Below, piece by piece: positions 9,821-17,707 of a stretch of 64,000 nt of DNA. Both the position numbers and the translations under genes were made by a program. The stretch is from CBDCYH01 sp965224105 (GTDB lineage: Bacteria > Bacteroidota > Rhodothermia > Rhodothermales > JABDKH01). The stretch covers positions 558,001 to 622,000 of the forward strand of contig CBDCYH010000002.1 of assembly GCA_965224105.1 (NCBI GenBank), written 5' to 3'. Position 1 is the first letter of the stretch. The number at the start of each line of letters is the position of its first letter. The notes beneath the pieces were generated by a model. That model was not told where the DNA came from. It saw nothing but the letters and a program-made list of their open reading frames with translations, and searched no databases.

Positions 9821-10524
9821 TATCCTGCTCCTCCGTTAAAGTAGATCCACAGCGGTAATACTATAAATCCGACAGTTATCAGGATTGCTATGATCGCCGC
9901 AACTGTATATATAAGTGGTGACCACTTGGGTTTGATCGCGCCAAGGGATTGAAGAGCGCTCCACACACCGTGCCGCAGGTGGAACGCCAACAACAGCATG
10001 ACCGCCACGTAACCGAAAGCCCATGGTGCGTGCGAAAACTTCTCGGTCATCAGTCGTTTCAGGTCCCGCATTTCTGTCCCTTCAATCGTAACCGTGTACC
10101 CCTCCGCCATGCCGGGACCGAATTTGAACGACCAGAGGTGCACCACAAGAAAAATTAGGAGTACTATCCCTGTGATGATCATCGTGCGTGAGCTTAGCGA
10201 TTGCTTGCTCTCGCCTCCGGCCGAGGCATACTCCAGATAGTCGACTGGCCGGGCGGCCCGCTTCTTTAGGTAGATGTTAATTCCAATTATCGCGTGAAGA
10301 ATGAAAAACGCGAGCAGCCCGATCTCAACGATGTAGAGCAGAATGCCAAGGCTCTCCAATTTGTGCGTGTACAAATTGTAGGCGTCTTCGTTGGGGCTCA
10401 GATACTGCAGATTGCCGAGCATGTGCATCAACACAAAAAAAACCAGCCCAAGGCCGGTGATTCCTGTTAGGGTTTTCCGCAGTACCGGAGAGGTGAAAAA
10501 CGACCTCCGCTTAGAGTTGTCCAT
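9820..10524 (-). CDS. sdhC: succinate dehydrogenase cytochrome b subunit (single fused anchor)
   Basis: A 234-residue membrane anchor with five predicted transmembrane segments (about residues 14-32, 60-82, 112-130, 165-185 and 205-228). Conserved-looking His residues in or beside them ('VLMHMLGN', 'ILHAIIGI', 'VVHLWSF', 'AFHLRHG') are suitable for two b haems. This is the single-chain di-haem type found in Bacteroidota and Bacillus/Wolinella rather than the separate SdhC and SdhD of E. coli. First gene of sdhCAB, 57 bp downstream of the citrate synthase stop, so the whole block may be one transcript. Confidence 0.9.
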   Translation of the reverse strand: MDNSKRRSFFTSPVLRKTLTGITGLGLVFFVLMHMLGNLQYLSPNEDAYNLYTHKLESLGILLYIVEIGLLAFFILHAIIGINIYLKKRAARPVDYLEYASAGGESKQSLSSRTMIITGIVLLIFLVVHLWSFKFGPGMAEGYTVTIEGTEMRDLKRLMTEKFSHAPWAFGYVAVMLLLAFHLRHGVWSALQSLGAIKPKWSPLIYTVAAIIAILITVGFIVLPLWIYFNGGAG

Positions 10525-10581
10525 GACTTCTTACGCAGCAGTTTCGAAACGCATGTGGCAAAATATACATTCAAAAAAGTC

Positions 10582-11721
10582 TTATTTCCTGTGGGTATTA
10601 ACCTTAAGCCCGCGTGGGCCAACATACTCTGCGCGTGGCCGGATTAACCGGTTCGCTTTCCACTGTTCAATCAGATGAGCGGTCCAGCCGGAAATCCTGC
10701 TGGCTGCGAAGATGGGCGTGTAGAGATCGGAATCGATCCCGAGCATGTAGTAAACGGACGCGCTAAAAAAGTCGACGTTCGGGTAAAGACCCTTTTCCTT
10801 TTCCATCGTGTCCATTATCTCCACTCCGAGTTCGTACCATTTGGTCGAGCCCTTTTCTCGGCCGACACTCTCGACCATTTCTCTGAGGATAACTGCACGT
10901 GGGTCAATAGTTTTGTACACCCGGTGGCCGAAACCCATTATCCGCTCTTTTTTCTGGAGTTTGTCTTTGATAACCTCCGTCGCGGATCGGCCTGAACGGT
11001 CTATTTCGAGTAGGAGCTTCATCACCTCGATGTTGGCCCCTCCGTGGAGCGGCCCCTTAAGGGCACCAATAGCTCCGGCAACGGCCGAGTACATATCCGA
11101 CAGCGTTGCCCCAATGACACGGGCAGCGAAGGTGGACGCATTCAATCCGTGCTCGGCATGCAGGACCAGGCAAACGTCGAACGTCTTTTCCGCCGCTGCC
11201 CCGGGCTCCTCGCCGTTGAGCATGTACAAAAAGTCGAAGGCGGTGCTACCGCGACGCTGGGGAGGAATCATCTCTAGTCCCTTGCGCACTCTATCGAATG
11301 AAGCGATGATCGCAGGGATTCTTGAGGTTAGGCGAATCGCCTTGCGATAGTTCGCCTCAGGTGACGGGTCATCCGCCTCAGAATCGTAATGAGCAAGAGC
11401 CGATACGCATGTTCGCAGGGCGGCCATCGGAGAAGCGTCTTCCGGACAGCTGTTGATAATGTCCACCACCATTGGCGGGAGCAGGCGCTCTGCCTGGAGT
11501 TGCTGGTTAAGGGTCTGCAACTCGGCCGCAGTTGGCAGGGAGCCGTTCCATAGCAGATAAGCGACTTCTTCGAAAGAAGTGTTTTGGGCCAGATCGTGGA
11601 TATCGTACCCAGTGTAGATTAGCTCCCCAACCTTTCCGTCAATAAACGACAGCTGAGTATCGAGGGCGACCACCCCCTCGAGCCCGCGCGCTTTGATGGT
11701 TTCCGGTTTGTCTGTGCTCAT
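10582..11721 (-). CDS. gltA: citrate synthase (Bacillus/archaeal-type short form)
   Basis: A 379-residue citrate synthase. Catalytic motifs are present: 'LHAEHGLNASTFAARV' (first His), 'LKGPLHGGAN', 'IMGFGHRVYKTIDPRA' (second His) and 'NVDFFSASVYYMLG' (catalytic Asp). It condenses acetyl-CoA with oxaloacetate. The short form is also used by 2-methylcitrate synthases (PrpC) and the motifs do not separate them. No prpB or prpD is nearby, while sdhCAB follows directly, so citrate synthase is the better call. The upstream region to 12330 holds no supported gene on this strand. Confidence 0.88.
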   Translation of the reverse strand: MSTDKPETIKARGLEGVVALDTQLSFIDGKVGELIYTGYDIHDLAQNTSFEEVAYLLWNGSLPTAAELQTLNQQLQAERLLPPMVVDIINSCPEDASPMAALRTCVSALAHYDSEADDPSPEANYRKAIRLTSRIPAIIASFDRVRKGLEMIPPQRRGSTAFDFLYMLNGEEPGAAAEKTFDVCLVLHAEHGLNASTFAARVIGATLSDMYSAVAGAIGALKGPLHGGANIEVMKLLLEIDRSGRSATEVIKDKLQKKERIMGFGHRVYKTIDPRAVILREMVESVGREKGSTKWYELGVEIMDTMEKEKGLYPNVDFFSASVYYMLGIDSDLYTPIFAASRISGWTAHLIEQWKANRLIRPRAEYVGPRGLKVNTHRK

Positions 11722-12330
11722 TCGTCGCTATTCTACCGGGCCTAGAATAAGAGGCGATGTTCTTTATTGAAAGAGTCTTCACGGTGATCCAGCCAATCTT
11801 CGGCAATTATCCTGCATCGAGGGATCAAATTATCCGTCTAAACCATTAAGTTGCTTCCAGCATGAATCGGCCAGGATTGCGACAGATCCGCCGATTCTGT
11901 TCTGGCAGAATACTTGCGATAGCGGCCAGTGGTATTCGATTGAGGCGTTCAGCCATCAAACGATTGCTAAAGCCAAACAGGCTGCACTAGTTGCAGAATT
12001 GCCAGAACGGCTTGATTGTATCGAAAAAGAATGAAAGAGCGGCGAGTTGCCGCAAAGGGGTGCTTCGAGGGGCCAGCCGATGAGACTGCGCGAACGCGCG
12101 GTGGCCGGGCAATATTTTCCCTCCAAACCTCTTCACCGTTAAAAAATATTTTACGCAATCTCCGGATTAGACGTCCACCTGCTCTGAATTGAATTGGAAA
12201 GAGCAACGGGTGTAGCCTATGGGCTCGCAATCATCATATATCACCCGAACAATTGCCCACCCGACAACCTCGGGCGGCACTTCCAGATCTCGTCAATCTC
12301 CCGGAGCCCCTGCGTGCATTAAACTACCAT
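11722..12330. other. 609-bp intergenic region between divergent gltA and the RNase E/G gene
   Basis: No confident gene. On the plus strand, 11771-12033 is an 87-codon open frame with protein-like composition near its end ('PILFWQNTCDSGQWYSIEAF') but no ATG, GTG or TTG start, so it may be a gene remnant or chance. A minus-strand 87-codon frame at 11967-12230 is Arg-rich with no family resemblance. The region must hold promoters for both flanking genes. A GC-rich hairpin sits at 12071-12106 (separate entry). Confidence 0.6.
12071..12106 (+). promoter_or_regulatory. GC-rich hairpin in the long leader of the RNase E/G gene
   Basis: The plus strand can fold as an outer stem GGCCA/TGGCC, a one-base bulge, a CC/GG pair, an asymmetric internal loop and an inner GCGC-gaac-GCGC hairpin. 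It lies about 225 nt upstream of the RNase start. E. coli rne has a long structured 5' UTR through which the enzyme limits its own mRNA; a similar role here is speculation. Confidence 0.25.
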
Positions 12331-14175
12331 ATGGGCAAAGAAATAATTGTCAACGCGCAACCAGACCAGACGCGCATCGCCATCGTCGAGAACAAAGAAC
12401 TGGTCGAACTCTACATTGAAAACCCGGGAAACGAAAGAACGCTAGGAGATATCTACCTCGGAAAAGTCCGCCGAATCATGCCGTCTATTCAGGCGGTCTT
12501 CGTCGATATCGGACAGAAATCCGACGCCTTCCTGCACTTCTCGGACATCGCAAACAACATTCAGGAAATTTCCGACCTCCTCGCGCTGGATAAGCCAAAC
12601 GTGGGGGACGTGAAGCTCCCGGATGATACATCCAAGCCGGGAAGACGAAAGCGACCGCTGAAAACAACCAGCAAGGATGCAATCGTAGAGGAAGACGAGG
12701 CGATCGACGACGACGAATCGGGACCACCACGAAGAGATTACGAACCCTATCGACCAGAGAAATATCTGAAAGCCGACAAGCCGCTTCTCGTGAAAATCGT
12801 GAAGGAGCCTATCTCGGCGAAAGGCAGCAGGATATCTACAGATATCTCGCTGGCAGGACGTTTCCTGGTCCTGGTCCCACTCGCAAACTACGTAGCCGTT
12901 TCCAAGAAAATCGTTTCGTTCAAAGAAAGACGCCGGCTCCGCACTCTAGCGAAGAGCCTCCTCCCCGAAGGATTCGGACTTATCGTTAGAACAGTCGCGG
13001 AAAACAAGAACGCAAAAATTCTCGATACCGATCTTCGATTACTGGTCGACAAGTGGAGGAAGATTGAAAAGAAACTCGGTGAGAACGTAAAACCTCCCTC
13101 CCTTCTGCACGAGGACGTCAACATGGTCTCATCAGTAATCCGAGACCTGTTCTCCGATGATTTTGATCGTGTTGTGATTGATGATCCACGCGTTTACAGG
13201 AATATCAAAGGTTACGTTCAGGCCGTGGCGCCGCAGCTGTCGAACTCTATCCGATTACACCGCGGGAAAGAGTCGGTCTTTAAGGCATCCCGAATTGACA
13301 AATCTGTTGCGCAAGCGTTTCAGAGCCGCGTTAACCTACCCTCCGGTGGGTATATCTATATCGAGCATACGGAAGCGATGCACGTGGTCGACGTCAACTC
13401 CGGCCGAGCGGGTCGGGGATTGTCGCAAGAGCAAAACTCGCTGCGTGTAAACCTCGAGGCGGCCAGAGTAGTTGCCCAGCAACTTCGACTGAGAGACCTC
13501 GGAGGAATCATTGTTGTCGACTTTATCGATCTCCGGGACGATCGCAACAGACGGAAAGTATATGAGGAGTTGAAAAAGAACTTCCGTAAAGATCGGGCCG
13601 TCACCAAGGTACTGCCCATGAGCGACTTTGGCCTACTGCAGATTACCCGCCAGAGACTTCGACCAAGTATCACAACACAGATCTCACACGACGACTCCGA
13701 GCCAACTCCAACCGAAGCAACCCCCGTCGAAGCATCGACGAAAAAAAGGAAACAGGAGAAACACAAAAAAGTGTCGGCCCCTGAGATGGTTGAAAAACTT
13801 GAACGCTGGCTCCTTAGATACAAGAAGGACGGCAACAAGCAGCCCCTTATTCTCCGCGTGCACCCGTTCACTGCCGCGTTCCTGAGAAAGGGTCACCCGA
13901 GTCAGACCACTAAGTGGTTTTTCAAGCACCGCGTCCGAATCAAACTGGAAGAGGATGATGGGCTTCACCCCGGACAGTACAGATTCTTTGACGCCAAGTC
14001 CGGAAAAAACCTCTCGCGTGGAAGGTCGAGACACGCGTTCAAGAAAAAGAACGCCAAAAAGACGGGCGATCAAAAACAAGCACCCAAAAAGAAATACACA
14101 AACTCCGATTCAGGTCGCAACGGATCGGGCTCAAGAAAATCTACCGTAAGTCAAAAGGTTTCAGAAAGCGTTTAG
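12331..14175 (+). CDS. rng: ribonuclease E/G family protein lacking the Zn-link cysteines
   Basis: A 614-residue endoribonuclease of the RNase E/G family, which cuts single-stranded RNA and matures rRNA. I chose the ATG at 12331 because family members begin 'K-E-I-I-V-N'; the ATG at 12253 adds 26 unrelated residues. An S1 RNA-binding domain (about residues 35-165) is interrupted by an acidic/basic insert at about 90-140. The catalytic domain has the Mg-binding Asp pair in 'VVDVNSGRAG' (D354) and 'VVDFIDLRDDRNRR' (D397), then 'MSDFGLLQITRQRLRP'. Family members normally follow this with a CPxCxG Zn-link; here a Glu/Thr/Lys linker replaces it and the whole protein has no cysteine. The C-terminal small domain is retained ('LRVHPFTAAFLRKG', 'QYRFFDAKSG'), then a Lys-rich tail. 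Confidence 0.9.
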   Translation: MGKEIIVNAQPDQTRIAIVENKELVELYIENPGNERTLGDIYLGKVRRIMPSIQAVFVDIGQKSDAFLHFSDIANNIQEISDLLALDKPNVGDVKLPDDTSKPGRRKRPLKTTSKDAIVEEDEAIDDDESGPPRRDYEPYRPEKYLKADKPLLVKIVKEPISAKGSRISTDISLAGRFLVLVPLANYVAVSKKIVSFKERRRLRTLAKSLLPEGFGLIVRTVAENKNAKILDTDLRLLVDKWRKIEKKLGENVKPPSLLHEDVNMVSSVIRDLFSDDFDRVVIDDPRVYRNIKGYVQAVAPQLSNSIRLHRGKESVFKASRIDKSVAQAFQSRVNLPSGGYIYIEHTEAMHVVDVNSGRAGRGLSQEQNSLRVNLEAARVVAQQLRLRDLGGIIVVDFIDLRDDRNRRKVYEELKKNFRKDRAVTKVLPMSDFGLLQITRQRLRPSITTQISHDDSEPTPTEATPVEASTKKRKQEKHKKVSAPEMVEKLERWLLRYKKDGNKQPLILRVHPFTAAFLRKGHPSQTTKWFFKHRVRIKLEEDDGLHPGQYRFFDAKSGKNLSRGRSRHAFKKKNAKKTGDQKQAPKKKYTNSDSGRNGSGSRKSTVSQKVSESV

Positions 14176-14187
14176 CATTCGACTCGT

Positions 14188-14472
14188 ATGAAAACAGATG
14201 ACCTGATCAAGGAGCTGATCGAAGCAGCCGAGCAGCTTGGTCTTGATGTACGCTCCGAGAGGGGCAGTTTCCGTGGAGGGCTGTGTACCGTTGGCGACCG
14301 GCCCGTGGTTGTTCTCAACAAACGGCAGCCTCTGGAAACGAACATTGCGATCCTCGCAGAAGTCCTCAAGGAGCAAGAGCTGGAGTCGGTATTCTTAAAA
14401 CCGGCTGTTCGGACAGCTCTCGAAAATTCTTGGTCGACCCATCCGGACCCGGAATCATTCGACGTGGAATGA
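14188..14472 (+). CDS. small conserved-looking protein, unknown function
   Basis: A 94-residue soluble protein, helical at both ends with a central beta segment ('GGLCTVGDRPVVVLNKRQPLE'). It lies 12 bp after the RNase gene, and its TGA overlaps the ATG of the metallo-hydrolase (ATGA), so it belongs to that operon. I recall similar short proteins in Bacteroidota and Chlorobi but cannot name a family. No catalytic residues are evident. Confidence 0.65.
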   Translation: MKTDDLIKELIEAAEQLGLDVRSERGSFRGGLCTVGDRPVVVLNKRQPLETNIAILAEVLKEQELESVFLKPAVRTALENSWSTHPDPESFDVE

Positions 14473-15260
14473 AAGGTCGAGCGACACTGCTCGGCACAGG
14501 GACATCGACTGGAATCCCAATAATCGGTTGCGAATGTCCGGTCTGCACCTCATCAGACCCACATGACAAACGAACCCGATGCTCTTGCCTAATTGAGGCT
14601 GGAGACATTACCGTACTGGTCGACGCGGGTCCCGACCTCCGGCAACAAGCGCTCGACAACAACATGAAAAAGATGGACGCCGTTCTTTTTAGCCATCATC
14701 ATTTCGACCACGTCGCCGGAATTGATGATCTGCGACCGTTCTTTTTCGACAACTCTAATCCGATTCCGTGCTTCGCGGACCCTCCAACCGCCAACGTCCT
14801 CAGGACGATGTTTTCGTACATCTTTGAAGACGGCACCTACCCGGGTGTACCGAAACTGAAGCTGCACATGATCGAGGAAGCTGTGCTGGATATTAAAAGT
14901 CGATACGGCAACAGCGCGACACTGGCTGTTACCCCGGTCCCGCTCTATCATGGAAAACTCCCAATCCTGGGTTTTCGTGTAGGCAATTTTGCATACCTCA
15001 CCGACACAAACGGTATTCCCGACGCCAGTCTCAAACTCCTTGGAGATCTCGATACGCTCGTGTTGGACGGTCTTCGCCCATTCCCCCACCTTGCCCATTT
15101 TTCGATACCTGAAGCGATTGACGCAGCACGAGAAATCGGCGCACGACAAACGTATCTTGTCCACATGAGTCATCATGTTAGTCACGCCGAGGTGAACGCC
15201 GCATTGCCCTTCGGTATCTCGCTCGCATACGATGGACTCCAAATCGAATTTGAGTGCTAA
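14469..15260 (+). CDS. metallo-beta-lactamase-fold hydrolase (PhnP/RNase Z-like)
   Basis: A 263-residue MBL-fold enzyme. The signature 'LFSHHHFDHVAGIDDLR' (HxHxDH type) binds two metals, with later His residues in 'PLYHGKLPILGFRV', 'FPHLAHFS' and 'YLVHMSHHVSH'. The N-terminal 'LLGTGTSTGIPIIGCECPVC' resembles PhnP-like cyclic phosphodiesterases, where the Cys pair helps bind a structural Zn. I use the ATG at 14469, which overlaps the preceding stop. The longer frame from 14283 merely runs across the upstream gene. Substrate is unknown; a cyclic nucleotide or phosphodiester is the family expectation. Confidence 0.85.
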   Translation: MKGRATLLGTGTSTGIPIIGCECPVCTSSDPHDKRTRCSCLIEAGDITVLVDAGPDLRQQALDNNMKKMDAVLFSHHHFDHVAGIDDLRPFFFDNSNPIPCFADPPTANVLRTMFSYIFEDGTYPGVPKLKLHMIEEAVLDIKSRYGNSATLAVTPVPLYHGKLPILGFRVGNFAYLTDTNGIPDASLKLLGDLDTLVLDGLRPFPHLAHFSIPEAIDAAREIGARQTYLVHMSHHVSHAEVNAALPFGISLAYDGLQIEFEC

Positions 15261-15693
15261 AGTGAACATCCTCATCATCAATGGTCCCAATCTCAACCTG
15301 CTGGGAAAGCGAGATCCCAACCATTATGGCAGCACGACACTTGCTGAAATCGAAGAGGCACTGGTAACCGAGTTCGCGCATTCAACATTATCATTCTTCC
15401 AGAGCAACATTGAGGGCGAAATTGTCGAGGCGCTCCAAGGTGCTGATGAGAAAAATCTGGATGGCATCATACTTAACGCAGGCGGATATACACATACGTC
15501 TGTGGCGATCCGGGATGCGATAGATGCAATCGCAACCCCCGTTGTGGAAGTGCACCTTTCCAATACTGCCGCCCGGGAAGACTTCCGACAGACCTCACTT
15601 ATCGCTCCCGTCTGCGTAGGCTCTATCGCCGGTTTTGGAAAGTGGAGTTACTCGCTGGCGGTCCAGGCACTGAACCTCATCGCCAACCGCTAA
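15232..15693 (+). CDS. aroQ: 3-dehydroquinate dehydratase, type II
   Basis: Shikimate-pathway enzyme converting 3-dehydroquinate to 3-dehydroshikimate. The type II motifs are 'IINGPNLNLLGKRDPNHYG' (active-site Asn, Arg and Tyr), 'LNAGGYTHTSVAIRDA' and 'VEVHLSN' (catalytic His). The ATG at 15232 gives 153 residues and overlaps the upstream gene by 29 bp. A GTG at 15262 gives 143 residues, starts right before the first beta-strand and avoids the overlap, so it is an equally good or better start. Confidence 0.93.
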   Translation: MDSKSNLSAKVNILIINGPNLNLLGKRDPNHYGSTTLAEIEEALVTEFAHSTLSFFQSNIEGEIVEALQGADEKNLDGIILNAGGYTHTSVAIRDAIDAIATPVVEVHLSNTAAREDFRQTSLIAPVCVGSIAGFGKWSYSLAVQALNLIANR

Positions 15694-15699
15694 CGCCAC

Positions 15700-17202
15700 A
15701 TGTCGTTCGCGTCGCGCATCAGAACACTTGCATCCGAAACCGCCGTCTACGGGATTTCCTCCGTCGCTGGCAGGCTCATCAACTTCCTGCTCTTCCCGTT
15801 CTACTCCAACATCTTTGCACCGGAGACGTGGGGGATCGCAAGCGTGATCTACGCATCCTTCATCTTCTTCAACATCGTCTTCCAGTACGGAATGGAAGCC
15901 GCTTATCTCAAGTTTGCCAGTGAAGGCGAAGCGGAAGAGAAGCATTCTGTTTTTTCAACTGGACTGATTTCGCTCGCTAGTACATCCGCCGTACTTGTAG
16001 CACTGCTCCTGCTTACGCGCCAACCGATTGGTAATCTGCTCTCTGTTCCGACGTCTGCAACTTACCTCTTCTTCTATGTTGCGGCAATTTTGTTTGTGGA
16101 CACTCTGAACGTCGTCCCGTTTGCTGAACTGAGGCTCAGCAACAGACCATGGACGTTCGCTGGCATCAAGATCGTCAACGTGGTTATCAACGTTGCACTT
16201 AATCTGTATCTCATTCTCGTTGTTGGTCTGGGAATCGAAGCGATTTTCATTGCGAACCTCTGCGCCTCGTTGTCATCGACTTTGCTGCTCTCACCCACTA
16301 TTTTTTCCTGGCTCAGACCGCGTTTCGATACAGGGCTCTGGCACAAAATGCTGGCCTTCGGCCTCCCATTCATCCCGGGGGGTCTTGGGTATGCAGTGGC
16401 GGATAGAATAAACGTCGTGTTCTTGGGCAAGATGGATCCCGACAAAATTACTTCGCTTTACGGCCATGCCACCGACTTGTCCTCTTTGTCTGATGAGAGT
16501 CTGGGCACGTTTGTGCTCGGAGTTTTTGGTGGCGCAGCCAAGTTCGGAGTTTTCATGGCGCTTGTTGTCCAAATGTTTCGATATGCCTGGCAGCCCTTCT
16601 TCCTTCAGCATGCGAAAGATGATGATGCCCGGGCACTATTCTCAAGGGTCTTCACCTTGTTTGTGGCTGGCGGGTTATTCGTATTCCTGGCGGTTAGCTT
16701 TTTTACCAGGGAGATCGCCTCGCTCCCGCTTCCCGGAGATCGCTACCTCATAGCTCCAAGATATTGGGTTGGACTTGGCATCGTCCCTGTGATCCTGATG
16801 GGTTATCTCTTTCAAGGTCTGTACTACAATTTCTCTGTCGGACCCTATATCGAGAAAAAAACTCGCTACTTTGCGCATTGTGCGATTGCCGGAGCGATCG
16901 TCGCCGTGGCCATCAACGCGCTGTTCGTACCCCAGTATGGGATGATCGCCGCGGCCTGGGCTACGACAGCAGCGTACGGAACGATGGCCGGTGTTCTCTT
17001 TTTCTTGAGCAAAAGGTTTTATCCCATCGCCTATGATTGGGGTCACGTCTCCGCGTTGGCGATTCTCGCTATCGGGTTGTTCGCACTTTGGGCCACCAAC
17101 ACGGTGCCCCAGGTCTGGTGGGTCGAGTCTCTCCTGCTGCTGGCTTTCCTGGGGTTCGGGGTTGGGATGGGGCTGAAGCTTATTCCGCGCCCGCGGATTT
17201 GA
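15700..17202 (+). CDS. polysaccharide flippase family (Wzx/MVF-type) membrane protein
   Basis: A 500-residue inner-membrane protein with about 14 hydrophobic segments. The N-terminal 'ETAVYGISSVAGRLINFLLFPFYSNIFAPETWGI' region (read in two parts) is typical of the oligosaccharide flippase/O-antigen translocase branch of the MOP superfamily, which moves lipid-linked glycans across the inner membrane. No glycosyltransferase genes lie beside it, so the glycan is unknown. It starts 7 bp after aroQ. Its 3' end overlaps the convergent small secreted protein gene by 23 bp. Confidence 0.85.
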   Translation: MSFASRIRTLASETAVYGISSVAGRLINFLLFPFYSNIFAPETWGIASVIYASFIFFNIVFQYGMEAAYLKFASEGEAEEKHSVFSTGLISLASTSAVLVALLLLTRQPIGNLLSVPTSATYLFFYVAAILFVDTLNVVPFAELRLSNRPWTFAGIKIVNVVINVALNLYLILVVGLGIEAIFIANLCASLSSTLLLSPTIFSWLRPRFDTGLWHKMLAFGLPFIPGGLGYAVADRINVVFLGKMDPDKITSLYGHATDLSSLSDESLGTFVLGVFGGAAKFGVFMALVVQMFRYAWQPFFLQHAKDDDARALFSRVFTLFVAGGLFVFLAVSFFTREIASLPLPGDRYLIAPRYWVGLGIVPVILMGYLFQGLYYNFSVGPYIEKKTRYFAHCAIAGAIVAVAINALFVPQYGMIAAAWATTAAYGTMAGVLFFLSKRFYPIAYDWGHVSALAILAIGLFALWATNTVPQVWWVESLLLLAFLGFGVGMGLKLIPRPRI

Positions 17203-17536
17203 CCTCATCAACGAGGATGTGAGCATAACGTGCACCATTCCACTCCTCGCTGTACAACTCGCCGGAAACGCGGTAATTATCTGCGTAGGCAAACGCCGGA
17301 GCCTCGCCCTCGAACTTCAGTACGTACTCGTTCCGATCGCTCGTAACCAGCACCAAGGCCTCAAACGGAACGTTTCCGCGCGTTGACACCTGACCGACCA
17401 CCTCAATTGCGTGCCCAACGATCGCGTTGGCACTATATCTGTTTGACGAATCAGGAGCGGGTGTACATACGCTAGCGAGCTGTGACGAGCCTGCCAGAAG
17501 TAATACTGTAATATATCGTGTACAAATCGCTCTCAT
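17180..17536 (-). CDS. small exported protein, possible lipoprotein, unknown function
   Basis: A 118-residue protein with an N-terminal hydrophobic stretch and a Cys at residue 24 in 'LASVC'. The Val before the Cys is unusual for a lipobox, so signal peptidase I export is also possible. The mature part is a compact beta-rich domain ('IEVVGQVSTRGNVPFEALVLV', 'YVLKFEGEAPAF') suggestive of an OB-like fold, but I cannot name a family. It is convergent with the flippase gene. Confidence 0.6.
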   Translation of the reverse strand: MRAICTRYITVLLLAGSSQLASVCTPAPDSSNRYSANAIVGHAIEVVGQVSTRGNVPFEALVLVTSDRNEYVLKFEGEAPAFAYADNYRVSGELYSEEWNGARYAHILVDEVKSAGAE

Positions 17537-17707
17537 CGTTAGTCGGATTTCATTTATTGGGCAAAACGAAGGGCACTAGGAACTGCAAATGGGGCTGCTG
17601 ATGTATCTTGGTGACAAATCTGCCTCATTCCAGGCTCTTAACTGTGTTTGCTAAGATGACGATTGTTCTTATATAACGCAATTCATCCACTACCCATTGC
17701 CTCCATC

